Shown: one piece after another, positions 1 to 6,141 of the stretch
How positions within the stretch are numbered: the stretch's first letter is position 1
Layout of the letters: each line of letters begins with the position of its first letter
Assembly (NCBI GenBank): GCA_021796315.1
Contig: JAJYOH010000093.1
Location: 1 to 13,712, forward strand
Length of the DNA: 13,712 nt
From: Chloroflexota bacterium
GTDB lineage: Bacteria; Chloroflexota; Anaerolineae; Anaerolineales; Villigracilaceae
Reading direction: 5' to 3'
Notes under the pieces: model-generated
What the model saw: the letters and a program-made list of their open reading frames with translations, nothing else
Told to the model about the DNA's origin: nothing
Databases searched by the model: none
Made by a program: the position numbers and the translations under genes

Positions 1-331
1 GGGCAGCAGCCAAAGCGGCATCTGCGGTTGCGGCAGCCGACTTGGCAACCTCCAGAGCTGCGAGCGCCTGCTGCTTCTGGGCTTGAAGCAGCGTACTGTC
101 GAGATGAAGAAGCGGGTCACCAGTTTTAACGGTTTGCCCCTCGTCAACCGACACTTCCATAACCTTGCCTGCCAAGTCGGGCGAAACATTTACAGTGACG
201 GCTTCGATACTACCCGAGGCCTGTAGTTGTCCGTTCGAACCGGCATTCAGCGCACTGATCCCGTAATAAAGTCCAACGGCTACAACGAGGGTGATGATAA
301 TGATGAGCGGGAGATTCTTTCTTTTCAGCAT
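1..331 (-). CDS. HlyD-type membrane fusion (adaptor) protein, N-terminal part
   Basis: This is the periplasmic adaptor of an ABC exporter, cut by the left window edge so that only about 110 N-terminal residues are present. The chosen ATG (329-331) follows a good ribosome binding site (AAGGAG, 7 nt upstream). Residues 1-6 are basic (MLKRKN), followed by a hydrophobic segment at about 7-27 that anchors the protein in the inner membrane. A biotinyl-lipoyl-like barrel half follows (SIEAVTVNVSPDLAGKV, then VDEGQTVKTGDPLLHLD), typical of HlyD/EmrA/YbhG proteins. The segment after it is rich in Ala, Gln and Leu and should start the coiled-coil hairpin. It is the last visible gene of the operon, 59 nt after the second ATPase. 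YbhG-like is a reasonable guess, but the C-terminal half cannot be seen. Confidence 0.88.
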   Translation of the reverse strand, partial: MLKRKNLPLIIIITLVVAVGLYYGISALNAGSNGQLQASGSIEAVTVNVSPDLAGKVMEVSVDEGQTVKTGDPLLHLDSTLLQAQKQQALAALEVAKSAAATADAALAAA

Positions 332-367
332 GTTGAAACTCCTTGAATTTGTATATATTTATTTCGA

Positions 368-389
368 GGCTTTTGCGGAAGCGCAAGCC
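368..389 (-). other. Small hairpin between ATPase 2 and the HlyD gene
   Basis: Just after the ATPase stop codon the minus strand can form TTGCG-CTTC-CGCAA, extended by GGC/GCC across a 2-nt A bulge. No T-run follows, so it is a poor intrinsic terminator. It could act as an mRNA stability or partial attenuation hairpin before the adaptor gene, or be a chance structure. Confidence 0.35.
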
Positions 390-390
390 G

Positions 391-1371
391 TTAATTGACC
401 GAGGTACGCTCTTTAACGGATGAGATAAAGACATCCTCCAAGGTTGGCGCGATCCATTCGATGGAATTGATGCGAATATTTTCATTCATGAGCAATTTTT
501 GAATTGCATCTTTATATTCTTGAGCGTCCGGCACGACAGCATGGATTTGCGCGCCGTATAAAGCCACTTCATCGAGTGGAAGTTGATTGCTTTGTTGAGC
601 GGCTTTCAAAATTCGCACCGTTTTTTCAGGATCAGAAACATTGATCTCCAGCACTTGACCGCGCATTTGCGTTTGTTTGAGTCGGCCAACCGAATCAAGC
701 GCAACCAAATTTCCGCCAGTGATAAAGCCCGCGCGTTGACATAATTCCGCTTCATCCATGTAATGAGTCGTCACCAAAACTGTGACGCCGTTCTTCGCCA
801 TTTGATAAATCAATTCCCAGAATTGTCGGCGGCTGATTGGATCAACGCCTGCGGTCGGTTCATCGAGGAAGACCACTTTGGGATGATGGACAATCGCGCA
901 ACCCAATGCGAGTCTTTGCTTCCAGCCGCCAGATAAACTGCCGGTCAATGTATTTTCGCGTCCTTCCAATCCAGCCATTTGAATAATTTCGGTAATGCGT
1001 TGACGCAGTTCATCCGAAGATAAGCCGTGAACGCCGCCGTAAAAGCGAATGTTTTGTGCGGCGGTCAGATCGTTATACAAAGTAAATTGTTGCGACATAT
1101 ATCCGACATGAGCATGAACTAATTTGGTTTGTGTCGCGGAATCAAAACCCAATACAAACGCATCGCCAGATGTCGGTTTGATCAATCCAAGCAACATTCG
1201 AATTGTGGTGGTTTTACCCGCTCCGTTCGGACCGAGCCAGCCGAACACTTCGCCCGCATGCACATTGAAACTGACATTATTCACCGCGGTGAAATCACCA
1301 AAACTTTTCGTCAAGTTTTGAACTACGATGGGAGATTCATAGTTTTGTGTTGCGAACAGTTCGGCGCTCAT
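391..1371 (-). CDS. ABC transporter ATP-binding protein, second half-site (catalytically complete)
   Basis: This cytoplasmic ATPase powers the ABC-2 exporter of this operon. It has 326 residues. All motifs are visible: Walker A GPNGAGKTT (47-55), Q-loop YMSQQF (91-96), signature LSGGW (146-150), Walker B VVFLDE (166-171) and the switch histidine in TTHYMDEAE (His203). About 110 residues of C-terminal extension follow, ending in EDVFISSVKE, as usual for the DrrA/CcmA-like and YbhF groups. The start codon lies within the 4-bp ATGA overlap with the preceding ATPase gene, which implies translational coupling and stoichiometric synthesis. The pair corresponds to the two nucleotide-binding domains that are fused in E. 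coli YbhF; this gene resembles the C-terminal one. The substrate cannot be read from the sequence; cationic drugs or other hydrophobic compounds are an inference from the family. Confidence 0.93.
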   Translation of the reverse strand: MSAELFATQNYESPIVVQNLTKSFGDFTAVNNVSFNVHAGEVFGWLGPNGAGKTTTIRMLLGLIKPTSGDAFVLGFDSATQTKLVHAHVGYMSQQFTLYNDLTAAQNIRFYGGVHGLSSDELRQRITEIIQMAGLEGRENTLTGSLSGGWKQRLALGCAIVHHPKVVFLDEPTAGVDPISRRQFWELIYQMAKNGVTVLVTTHYMDEAELCQRAGFITGGNLVALDSVGRLKQTQMRGQVLEINVSDPEKTVRILKAAQQSNQLPLDEVALYGAQIHAVVPDAQEYKDAIQKLLMNENIRINSIEWIAPTLEDVFISSVKERTSVN

Positions 1372-2348
1372 CGGACATCTCCGATCATCTCATTCTGCTC
1401 AACGCTTTCTTTTTGTCGGCGAATCAAACTGATAAACGCCTCTTCCATTCTGACTTCGATCTCGCGCAAATTATCGAACGTAATTTCTTGAGACGCCAGC
1501 ATGTTCTCAATTTGCGATTTGCGTTTTGAAACATCATCTACAAAGACATGCAGTTTCTCGCCATACGTTTGAACTTCGAGCACGCCCTCCTTTTGATCGC
1601 AAAGCCTCAGGGCTGAGGCAAAATCAGATGGCGTGAACTCCAGCAAATGTCCGGGGATGATGCGCTTGATGTTGGCAGGAGAATCATCCACGATCAATTT
1701 GCCCTCGTAAATCAATCCGACGCGTGTGCAACGTTCGGCTTCATCCATATAAGGCGTGCAGACGAAAATCGTCAAGCCTTTTTCGGCGCGTAGATTGCCT
1801 AACAGATTCCAGAACTCGCGGCGGCTGACGGGATCGACTCCGAGCGTCGGTTCATCCAACATGACGACTTGCGGTTCGTGGATCAGACTGCAGGCGAGCG
1901 CCAATTTCTTTTTCATCCCGCCCGATAATTTTCCCGCGAGCCGATTCGCGAATTCGCTTAAGCCCGCGAATGCCAACAACTCTGGGATTCGTTTTCTCTG
2001 ATCTTCAGCGCTGACCGAATGAACCCCGGCAAAGAAGAGCATGTTTTCCATCACGGTTAGATTCGGCGGCAGAGAAAATTGTTGCGCGATATAACCGACT
2101 CGCTCGCGGATTTGATACATATCATTCATCGAATCGAATCCAAGCACATTGCTTTCGCCGCTCGTTCGTGATAACAAACCCAAGATGACGCGCGTGGTCG
2201 TGGTTTTTCCCGCACCATCGGGACCGATCAAGCCGAACGTTTCACCGGGCGCGACCTGCAAAGAGAGTCCATTCACCGCTTTCACGACATGCTTATTGAC
2301 TTTAAATTCCTTTACAAGACTGGTTGCTGAAATTGCAAATTGATTCAT
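1368..2348 (-). CDS. ABC transporter ATP-binding protein, first half-site (H-loop histidine replaced)
   Basis: A 326-residue cytoplasmic ABC ATPase, partner of the overlapping downstream ATPase. Walker A GPDGAGKTT (42-50), Q-loop YIAQQF (86-91), signature LSGGM (141-145) and Walker B VVMLDE (161-166) are present. The switch region reads CTPYMDEAER, so the usual H-loop histidine is replaced by Pro199. The protein can probably bind ATP, but its own site is expected to be catalytically weakened. An asymmetric pair of one degenerate and one complete site is common in heterodimeric ABC exporters, and the first domain of YbhF/RbbA-like fusions is, from memory, similar. The ATG at 2348 has a good RBS (AAAGG, 7 nt upstream). 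The gene lies 112 nt after the second permease, and the gap holds a REP-like palindrome. It ends in the ATGA overlap with the next gene. Confidence 0.93.
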   Translation of the reverse strand: MNQFAISATSLVKEFKVNKHVVKAVNGLSLQVAPGETFGLIGPDGAGKTTTTRVILGLLSRTSGESNVLGFDSMNDMYQIRERVGYIAQQFSLPPNLTVMENMLFFAGVHSVSAEDQRKRIPELLAFAGLSEFANRLAGKLSGGMKKKLALACSLIHEPQVVMLDEPTLGVDPVSRREFWNLLGNLRAEKGLTIFVCTPYMDEAERCTRVGLIYEGKLIVDDSPANIKRIIPGHLLEFTPSDFASALRLCDQKEGVLEVQTYGEKLHVFVDDVSKRKSQIENMLASQEITFDNLREIEVRMEEAFISLIRRQKESVEQNEMIGDVR

Positions 2349-2373
2349 TTGTTTACCTTTATAAAGAACATTT

Positions 2374-2452
2374 TGTCACTCTTGAGGAAGCGGTCTCAGG
2401 GACCCAAGAGTCTCCTAATTTGCAAATTTGAGGCCCTTCGCTCAGGGTGACA
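2374..2452. repeat. REP-like palindromic element inside the operon
   Basis: The 112-nt gap between permease 2 and ATPase 1 is nearly filled by an interrupted inverted repeat. Its outer arms are TGTCACTCTTGAG (2374-2386) and CTCAGGGTGACA (2441-2452), complementary except for one mismatch and one extra base. Inside lies a perfect 12-bp palindrome, AATTTGCAAATT (2417-2428). The minus-strand text 'TGTCACCCTGAGCGAAGGGC' resembles dispersed repeats that I remember from Chloroflexota genomes; that link is from memory, not from a search. In the mRNA it would fold between the permease and ATPase cistrons and could affect the relative amounts of the two. Confidence 0.6.
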
Positions 2453-2460
2453 TTAGGAAT

Positions 2461-3603
2461 TCAATCGAGTCGCATCTTGAATCTCTTGGACGAAATAAAG
2501 ACAACGATCAACGTGTAGATGACGAGGATCAAGGCGTCGCTCCAAACGAAACTTAGCCCGATGCCTTTCATGTAAATTCCGCGCGAGATGCGCAGGAAAT
2601 AAGTGAGAGGAGCAATATCGCCAATCAATTGTGGAATCAGTGGCATGCCGGTCCTTGGATAAAAGAGGCCAGTCAACAGCAAACCAAACAGCATGAAGAT
2701 TAGGCTCGACGCCTCCGCCTCAAACTGTGTAGTGGCACGCGTTGAAATAACCAGTCCAAGTCCCAGGCAGGAGGCGAGAAAGAGCAAAGCCAGCCAAAAG
2801 TAGAGGAATAGATTTCCGTGGAACGGAACTCTAAACCAGAAGATACCCAATGCCACACTCATTCCAAAAGCCAGCAAACACAAAATGGATAATGGAATCA
2901 TTTTGCTTAGAATCAATTCCAGCTGGCGAACAGGCGTAGCAAGGATTTGTTCCATCGTTCCCCACTCGCGATCTCGCACCAAAAATATGGCGGCTTGCTC
3001 AACGGCAAGGGTTTGCAGAATCATACCGATGATGCCGGGGATGACGAACCATTTATCATTCATATCGGGGTTATAGAGAACTTGGCTCGACGTAGTGATC
3101 GGCAGAGAATGATTCGTTGATGACATCGCTCCGTTGAGCGCAAGACTCTCCGCAGATATCTGCAAACCAAAATTCTGCGCGACCAAACCTACGGCGCTGT
3201 ATCCGGATCGCACTGCAAATTGGTCCGAACCATCCAACAGCATCAGAAAATTCGCGGAGCCTTGATTCACGCTGGCGGCGAAATGAGGCGGGATAATCAA
3301 CGCGGCCTTCACTTCGCCTTTGTCAATCGCGTCTTTTGCTTGTGACTCATCCTCCAAATGCATTGTCACATCGAAATACTGCGAATTGACCAGCGCCTGC
3401 ACGAAGGCGCGGCTGGTTGGATCCTGGCTTTGATCCGCCACCGCCATTGGAATATGATAGACCGTTCGAGACGCGGAATAAGAGTAAACAAATAATTGGA
3501 CAATTGTCAAACCGAGAAAGAGCATAATGAAGCGGCGGTCACGCAGAATCTGAATGGTCTCTTTGCGAATGAGCGCATTCAAACGTTGAAAGTTCAGTTG
3601 CAT
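2461..3603 (-). CDS. ABC-2 type exporter permease 2
   Basis: A 380-residue inner-membrane permease of the ABC-2 (YbhR/YbhS/DrrB-like) type. One transmembrane helix at about residues 26-43 is followed by a large external domain (to about residue 185, with ADQSQDPTSRAF and VLYNPDMN). A C-terminal block of about five membrane segments follows. The cytoplasmic coupling motif RDREWGTMEQILATP lies at the start of that block. I chose ATG 3603 over an in-frame ATG at 3663. The 3603 start has AAGGAG 7 nt upstream and begins with MQLNFQRLNALIRKE, the usual amphipathic N-terminus. The 3663 start would add 20 residues that overlap the previous gene. The gap to the preceding permease is only 10 nt. It should form the channel as a heterodimer with permease 1. 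Confidence 0.92.
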   Translation of the reverse strand: MQLNFQRLNALIRKETIQILRDRRFIMLFLGLTIVQLFVYSYSASRTVYHIPMAVADQSQDPTSRAFVQALVNSQYFDVTMHLEDESQAKDAIDKGEVKAALIIPPHFAASVNQGSANFLMLLDGSDQFAVRSGYSAVGLVAQNFGLQISAESLALNGAMSSTNHSLPITTSSQVLYNPDMNDKWFVIPGIIGMILQTLAVEQAAIFLVRDREWGTMEQILATPVRQLELILSKMIPLSILCLLAFGMSVALGIFWFRVPFHGNLFLYFWLALLFLASCLGLGLVISTRATTQFEAEASSLIFMLFGLLLTGLFYPRTGMPLIPQLIGDIAPLTYFLRISRGIYMKGIGLSFVWSDALILVIYTLIVVFISSKRFKMRLD

Positions 3604-3613
3604 TCGAACTCCT

Positions 3614-4711
3614 TCAATCCAGGTTTTGCCTAAACAGACGAGCACCAACATAAAAAATTGCAATCGTTAACAAAGTCAGCGATATTACTGGAGTCCATAG
3701 ATCACTAAGTCCAACACCTTTCGTGATAATGCCATTCACAATCGTCAGGAAAAAGGTCATGGGCATGGTATAACCGAATGCGCGCAGGAGTACTGGGAGT
3801 CCATACGCGGGAAACATAAAACCGCTCACGAACATCACGGCAATATTCAACAAAACTGCCAATTGATTCGCCTGCACCTGACTCTGAGAAACCGACGAGA
3901 TCGCCAACCCCATACCGAGCGTGCCAATCGCAAACAGGCTGGCTAATGCTGAGAACAAAAGAATGCTTCCGCGGAACGGAACACCGAAGATTAGAATCCC
4001 GATGGAATAGGTTAGCAGCAAATTGAAGACAGCCAGGCATAGACTCGGAATCATCTTGCCGATCATCAATTCGATGGGACGGATCGGCGTGACCAATAAT
4101 GCTTCGATGGTGCCCCGCTCGCGTTCACCCACGATGGTAAATGCCGTCAGCTTAAGCCCGATGCCCCATAACAGAAACGCACCGAAGCTCGGCACGATGA
4201 ACCACAGGTCTTGCAAATCGGGGTTATAAAGAATTTGGATATGGGCATTTAAGGGGCTGAGTTGCTGACGAGTCAAGCCGATGGCATATTGTTGTGAAAT
4301 TGATGCGGCATTGCCGTATGCAGATTGTGCGTCAAATGAATCCGAGCCATCTGCGATCAAAAGAACATTCGCATCCTTCTGCTGGACACGGGTTGCAAAG
4401 TCTGTGGGAATGACCAAGCCGATGCTGGCTTGCCCGCTGTCAATGGCGCGGACCACGCTTGCTTGATCGGGAACCAGCGCGACGATATTGAAGTTGGCGG
4501 AGTCCGTGAAAGCATTCAGATATGCGCGACTCGCTTCGCTCCGACTTTGATCGGCCGCCACCATCGGAATATGCGTTACGTTGTTGTGAACGGCAACTGC
4601 CAACAAGACCAACTCCAGCGTAGTGCCCACCGTCATCCCAAACATGACCATAGGAAGGCGCCAGAGTTGAATGAATTCTTTTTGTGTGATGGCCCAGATG
4701 CGTTTTAGCAT
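3614..4711 (-). CDS. ABC-2 type exporter permease 1
   Basis: A 365-residue inner-membrane permease, paralogous to the following gene. It has a basic amphipathic N-terminus (MLKRIWAITQKEFIQLWR), a first membrane helix at about 21-40, and an external domain with AADQSRSEASRAYLNAF and ILYNPDLQDLWF. The coupling motif GERERGTIEALLVTP follows, then about five further membrane segments, ending in RLFRQNLD. ATG 4711 is preferred because AAAGGAA lies about 10 nt upstream. The alternative ATG at 4753 adds 14 residues (MGFSSRHPRKEL...) that overlap the end of tetR. It starts 16 nt after the tetR stop codon, so both share one transcript. Both permeases keep the full external domain, as expected for a drug or lipid exporter of the YbhFSR type; the actual substrate is unknown. 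Confidence 0.92.
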   Translation of the reverse strand: MLKRIWAITQKEFIQLWRLPMVMFGMTVGTTLELVLLAVAVHNNVTHIPMVAADQSRSEASRAYLNAFTDSANFNIVALVPDQASVVRAIDSGQASIGLVIPTDFATRVQQKDANVLLIADGSDSFDAQSAYGNAASISQQYAIGLTRQQLSPLNAHIQILYNPDLQDLWFIVPSFGAFLLWGIGLKLTAFTIVGERERGTIEALLVTPIRPIELMIGKMIPSLCLAVFNLLLTYSIGILIFGVPFRGSILLFSALASLFAIGTLGMGLAISSVSQSQVQANQLAVLLNIAVMFVSGFMFPAYGLPVLLRAFGYTMPMTFFLTIVNGIITKGVGLSDLWTPVISLTLLTIAIFYVGARLFRQNLD

Positions 4712-4727
4712 GGCAGGTAATTCCTTT

Positions 4728-5402
4728 CTAGGGTGGCGTGATGAGAAGCCCATTTACAATAAATTCAATAACAAACTGGCGGGCATGTGCCAGTTCAACA
4801 GGGGATGAAAAGTCTGTGCCCGGCAACAGTGTTTTATAGAGGGGCGGTAAGGATAGATAAAGTGGGCATGTAAAAAGCGCCGTGGATAATTGAAGCAGGG
4901 AATTGAGGCCCGAACGAAGGAATCCGGCGCTTTGTAGTTTGAGGAGAACGGGAGTAATTTCATCAATGTCATCGAAATCGCGTTGCGTGAAAACCCTGGA
5001 CATGGTTTGCCAACCCTCGGCCATTTCCCATAAATAGATACGCTGGATATGCGGGTGTTCAAGCAGATAATCGAAATACCAACCTACAAACTTACCCAAG
5101 AGCAGCTTGAACTGATCCAAGTTAAATTCCGTTTCAGATCGCATCAGGGTCGCCAGCGCGTCGTTTTGCATGGCGCGGGTTTGTTCATCTGCTCTACGAA
5201 TTACTGCATCGTAGAGAGCGAGCTTGTCGCCGTAATATTGAAAGATCAGGCTCTTGTTATAGCCGGCTACTTTTGCGATGGCATCGATGCGGGCACCATC
5301 GAAACCGTGCTCTGCGAAAACTTCCTCAGCGGCATTGAGAATTGCAAGGCGGGCGCCCTCGGCATCATGAGTTCTGCCACGTCTACTTCCAGGTTCGGAC
5401 AT
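4728..5402 (-). CDS. TetR-family transcriptional repressor
   Basis: A 224-residue regulator and first gene of the exporter operon. The N-terminal domain (about residues 14-63) is a canonical TetR helix-turn-helix: ARLAILNAAEEVFAEHGFDG, then RIDAIAKVAGYNKSLIFQYY and the GDKLALYDAVI end of the DNA-binding domain. The C-terminal ligand domain (about 70-224) is helical and weakly conserved, as is usual, so the inducer cannot be predicted. The ATG at 5402 is preceded by a purine-rich stretch (GAAAGGATAGGGAAA). A palindromic operator and a consensus promoter lie directly upstream. Its position suggests that it represses its own promoter and thereby the pump, releasing it when a pump substrate binds. 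The role matches CecR (YbiH) of the E. coli ybhGFSR operon; orthology is not shown. Confidence 0.93.
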   Translation of the reverse strand: MSEPGSRRGRTHDAEGARLAILNAAEEVFAEHGFDGARIDAIAKVAGYNKSLIFQYYGDKLALYDAVIRRADEQTRAMQNDALATLMRSETEFNLDQFKLLLGKFVGWYFDYLLEHPHIQRIYLWEMAEGWQTMSRVFTQRDFDDIDEITPVLLKLQSAGFLRSGLNSLLQLSTALFTCPLYLSLPPLYKTLLPGTDFSSPVELAHARQFVIEFIVNGLLITPP

Positions 5403-5419
5403 TTTCCCTATCCTTTCTA

Positions 5420-5433
5420 ACTAACTGGTTAGT
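5420..5433 (-). promoter_or_regulatory. TetR operator palindrome
   Basis: The sequence ACTAAC-TG-GTTAGT is a perfect 6-bp inverted repeat with a 2-bp centre. It lies directly downstream of the -10 box of the tetR promoter and covers the expected transcription start (about 5427). CTAAC/GTTAG half-sites of this kind are common for TetR-family repressors. Binding here would block initiation, giving autoregulation and control of the whole operon. Confidence 0.78.
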
Positions 5434-5461
5434 ATTATATCTCGGAATATGAAATTGTCAA
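5434..5461 (-). promoter_or_regulatory. Consensus sigma-70 promoter of the tetR-exporter operon
   Basis: On the minus strand TTGACA (5461-5456) is followed by a 16-bp spacer and TATAAT (5439-5434), both exact consensus hexamers. The start point would fall at about 5427, inside the TetR operator and 25 nt before the tetR ATG. No other promoter is obvious between the six genes, whose gaps are mostly very short. Confidence 0.82.
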
Positions 5462-5792
5462 GGGAATCGCAAACATCTAGCCTTATATTGGGCAATCTCC
5501 CCTTCCTAAGTGGAAATCTTGGTGGTCTCTTCTCTCAAGTCTAAACGTGTGAATATTGGCTTCTGAGACTATACCAATCCTGCTCCTGTAAACGGCACGA
5601 TGATCACCCTACACCTATTCCAACGATAACAATTCACGCCAAACAGGCATCCGGTGGCACGAACCAGACTTTCCCTTGCTGCATCCAATTTCAAGAACTG
5701 GTCTATACCTGCCACATACAAACTCGCATCCATTCACAATTGGCATTTTGTCATTGTATATTATGAAAACTTCTGCTGTCTGCATCTGCCCG
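5462..5792. other. AT-rich intergenic DNA without a recognisable gene
   Basis: Behind the operon promoter this stretch shows no reading frame with a sensible start site, composition or family motif, and no RNA gene fold that I could recognise. The only ORF that spans it in the plus direction (from 5654) has a composition unlike a real protein. Confidence 0.5.
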
Positions 5793-5801
5793 TGATACAC
5801 T
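5793..5801 (+). promoter_or_regulatory. Possible extended -10 promoter ahead of repeat copy A
   Basis: TGATACACT fits the extended -10 form TG-N-TANNNT and ends 7 nt before the ATG of the tiny ORF. Repeat copy B has a matching TGGTAAACT at 10818-10826. No good -35 hexamer is visible for either, so the call is tentative. Confidence 0.35.
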
Positions 5802-5808
5802 TATTTCC

Positions 5809-5859
5809 ATGTCCGCCGCCACCGCCCAGGCTTTTCCAAATATTGCTTTGGCGATGTGA
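5809..5859 (+). CDS. Tiny ORF in repeat copy A (16 residues, conserved peptide)
   Basis: The frame ATG...TGA encodes MSAATAQAFPNIALAM. A second copy at 10846-10902 encodes MSALTTSAQAFPNIALAM. Within the shared 12 codons (AQAFPNIALAM plus stop) all nucleotide differences are silent: CAG/CAA, CCA/CCT and TGA/TAA. That pattern hints at selection on a peptide, but there are only three such differences. No Shine-Dalgarno sequence precedes the ATG, so translation would have to be leaderless. In both copies the same frame also continues past the stop with similar residues (QGNTI[FY]G...GYT), so a decayed gene start or a structured RNA are alternative readings. Function unknown. Confidence 0.3.
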   Translation: MSAATAQAFPNIALAM

Positions 5860-5903
5860 TCGCAAGGAAATACAATATTTGGTGCCAGCGAGACTGGTTA
5901 TAC
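5824..5903 (+). repeat. Direct repeat copy A (about 80 bp)
   Basis: This segment aligns without gaps to 10867-10946 with 66 of 80 bases identical. The similarity weakly continues upstream through the tiny ORF start, with a 6-bp length difference. The two copies have the same orientation and flank the two-gene surface-protein block. Copy A can fold into a hairpin: CCAAATATTG (5836-5845) pairs perfectly with CAATATTTGG (5873-5882), and GCGAT-GTG-ATCGC (5851-5863) forms an inner stem. In copy B the outer stem keeps 8 of 10 pairs and the inner stem is lost. Confidence 0.75.
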
Positions 5904-5943
5904 ATTTATATAGGGTTCCTAAGCGTCATCCTATGCAAACAGA

Positions 5944-5969
5944 TACGCTCCCTAGTAGCAGGGAGCGTA
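5944..5969 (+). terminator. Stem-loop downstream of repeat copy A
   Basis: TACGCTCCCT and AGGGAGCGTA form a perfect 10-bp stem around the 6-nt loop AGTAGC. On the plus strand it is followed by ATATTTCC, a weak T-rich tail. It lies 110 nt after the stop of the tiny ORF and could end a short plus-strand transcript of about 160 nt. There is no gene immediately downstream in either direction that explains it better. Confidence 0.4.
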
Positions 5970-6073
5970 ATATTTCCGAAAATAATATCCTTATGAATCC
6001 TTGTGGGCAGGATATACACAATCCGACAGTTTTTCGTGTACAGTCCATTCAAGGATCGTGAAGCATGGTCAAA

Positions 6074-6141
6074 AATATTTTCCGTTCGCCGTACCTGCAT
6101 AACAAAACTTTGTTATGCAGGTACGGCATTTCCAAAATATT
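6074..6141 (-). terminator. Large palindrome at the end of the lipoprotein gene, probable terminator
   Basis: A perfect 19-bp inverted repeat (6088-6106 and 6109-6127) encloses a 2-nt centre, with GCCGTACCTG at the outer end. Beyond 6-nt unpaired flanks the arms continue with AATATTTT (6074-6081) and AAAATATT (6134-6141), giving a 68-bp interrupted palindrome. The right arm overlaps the TAA stop of the lipoprotein gene. In the minus-strand mRNA the stem would be followed, after an A-rich stretch, by ATATTTTTG. The position fits a terminator, although the T-run is not directly next to the stem. A small mobile palindromic element is the alternative. Confidence 0.6.

Noticed and set aside
3604..3663. 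Upstream in-frame start for permease 2 adding 20 residues
   Set aside because: It lies within the end of permease 1 and lacks the strong AAGGAG that precedes the start at 3603.
5654..6061. Plus-strand ORF of 135 codons in the intergenic region
   Set aside because: It reads through repeat copy A in a different frame from the conserved tiny ORF. Its translation is rich in His, Pro, Cys and Arg and looks random.
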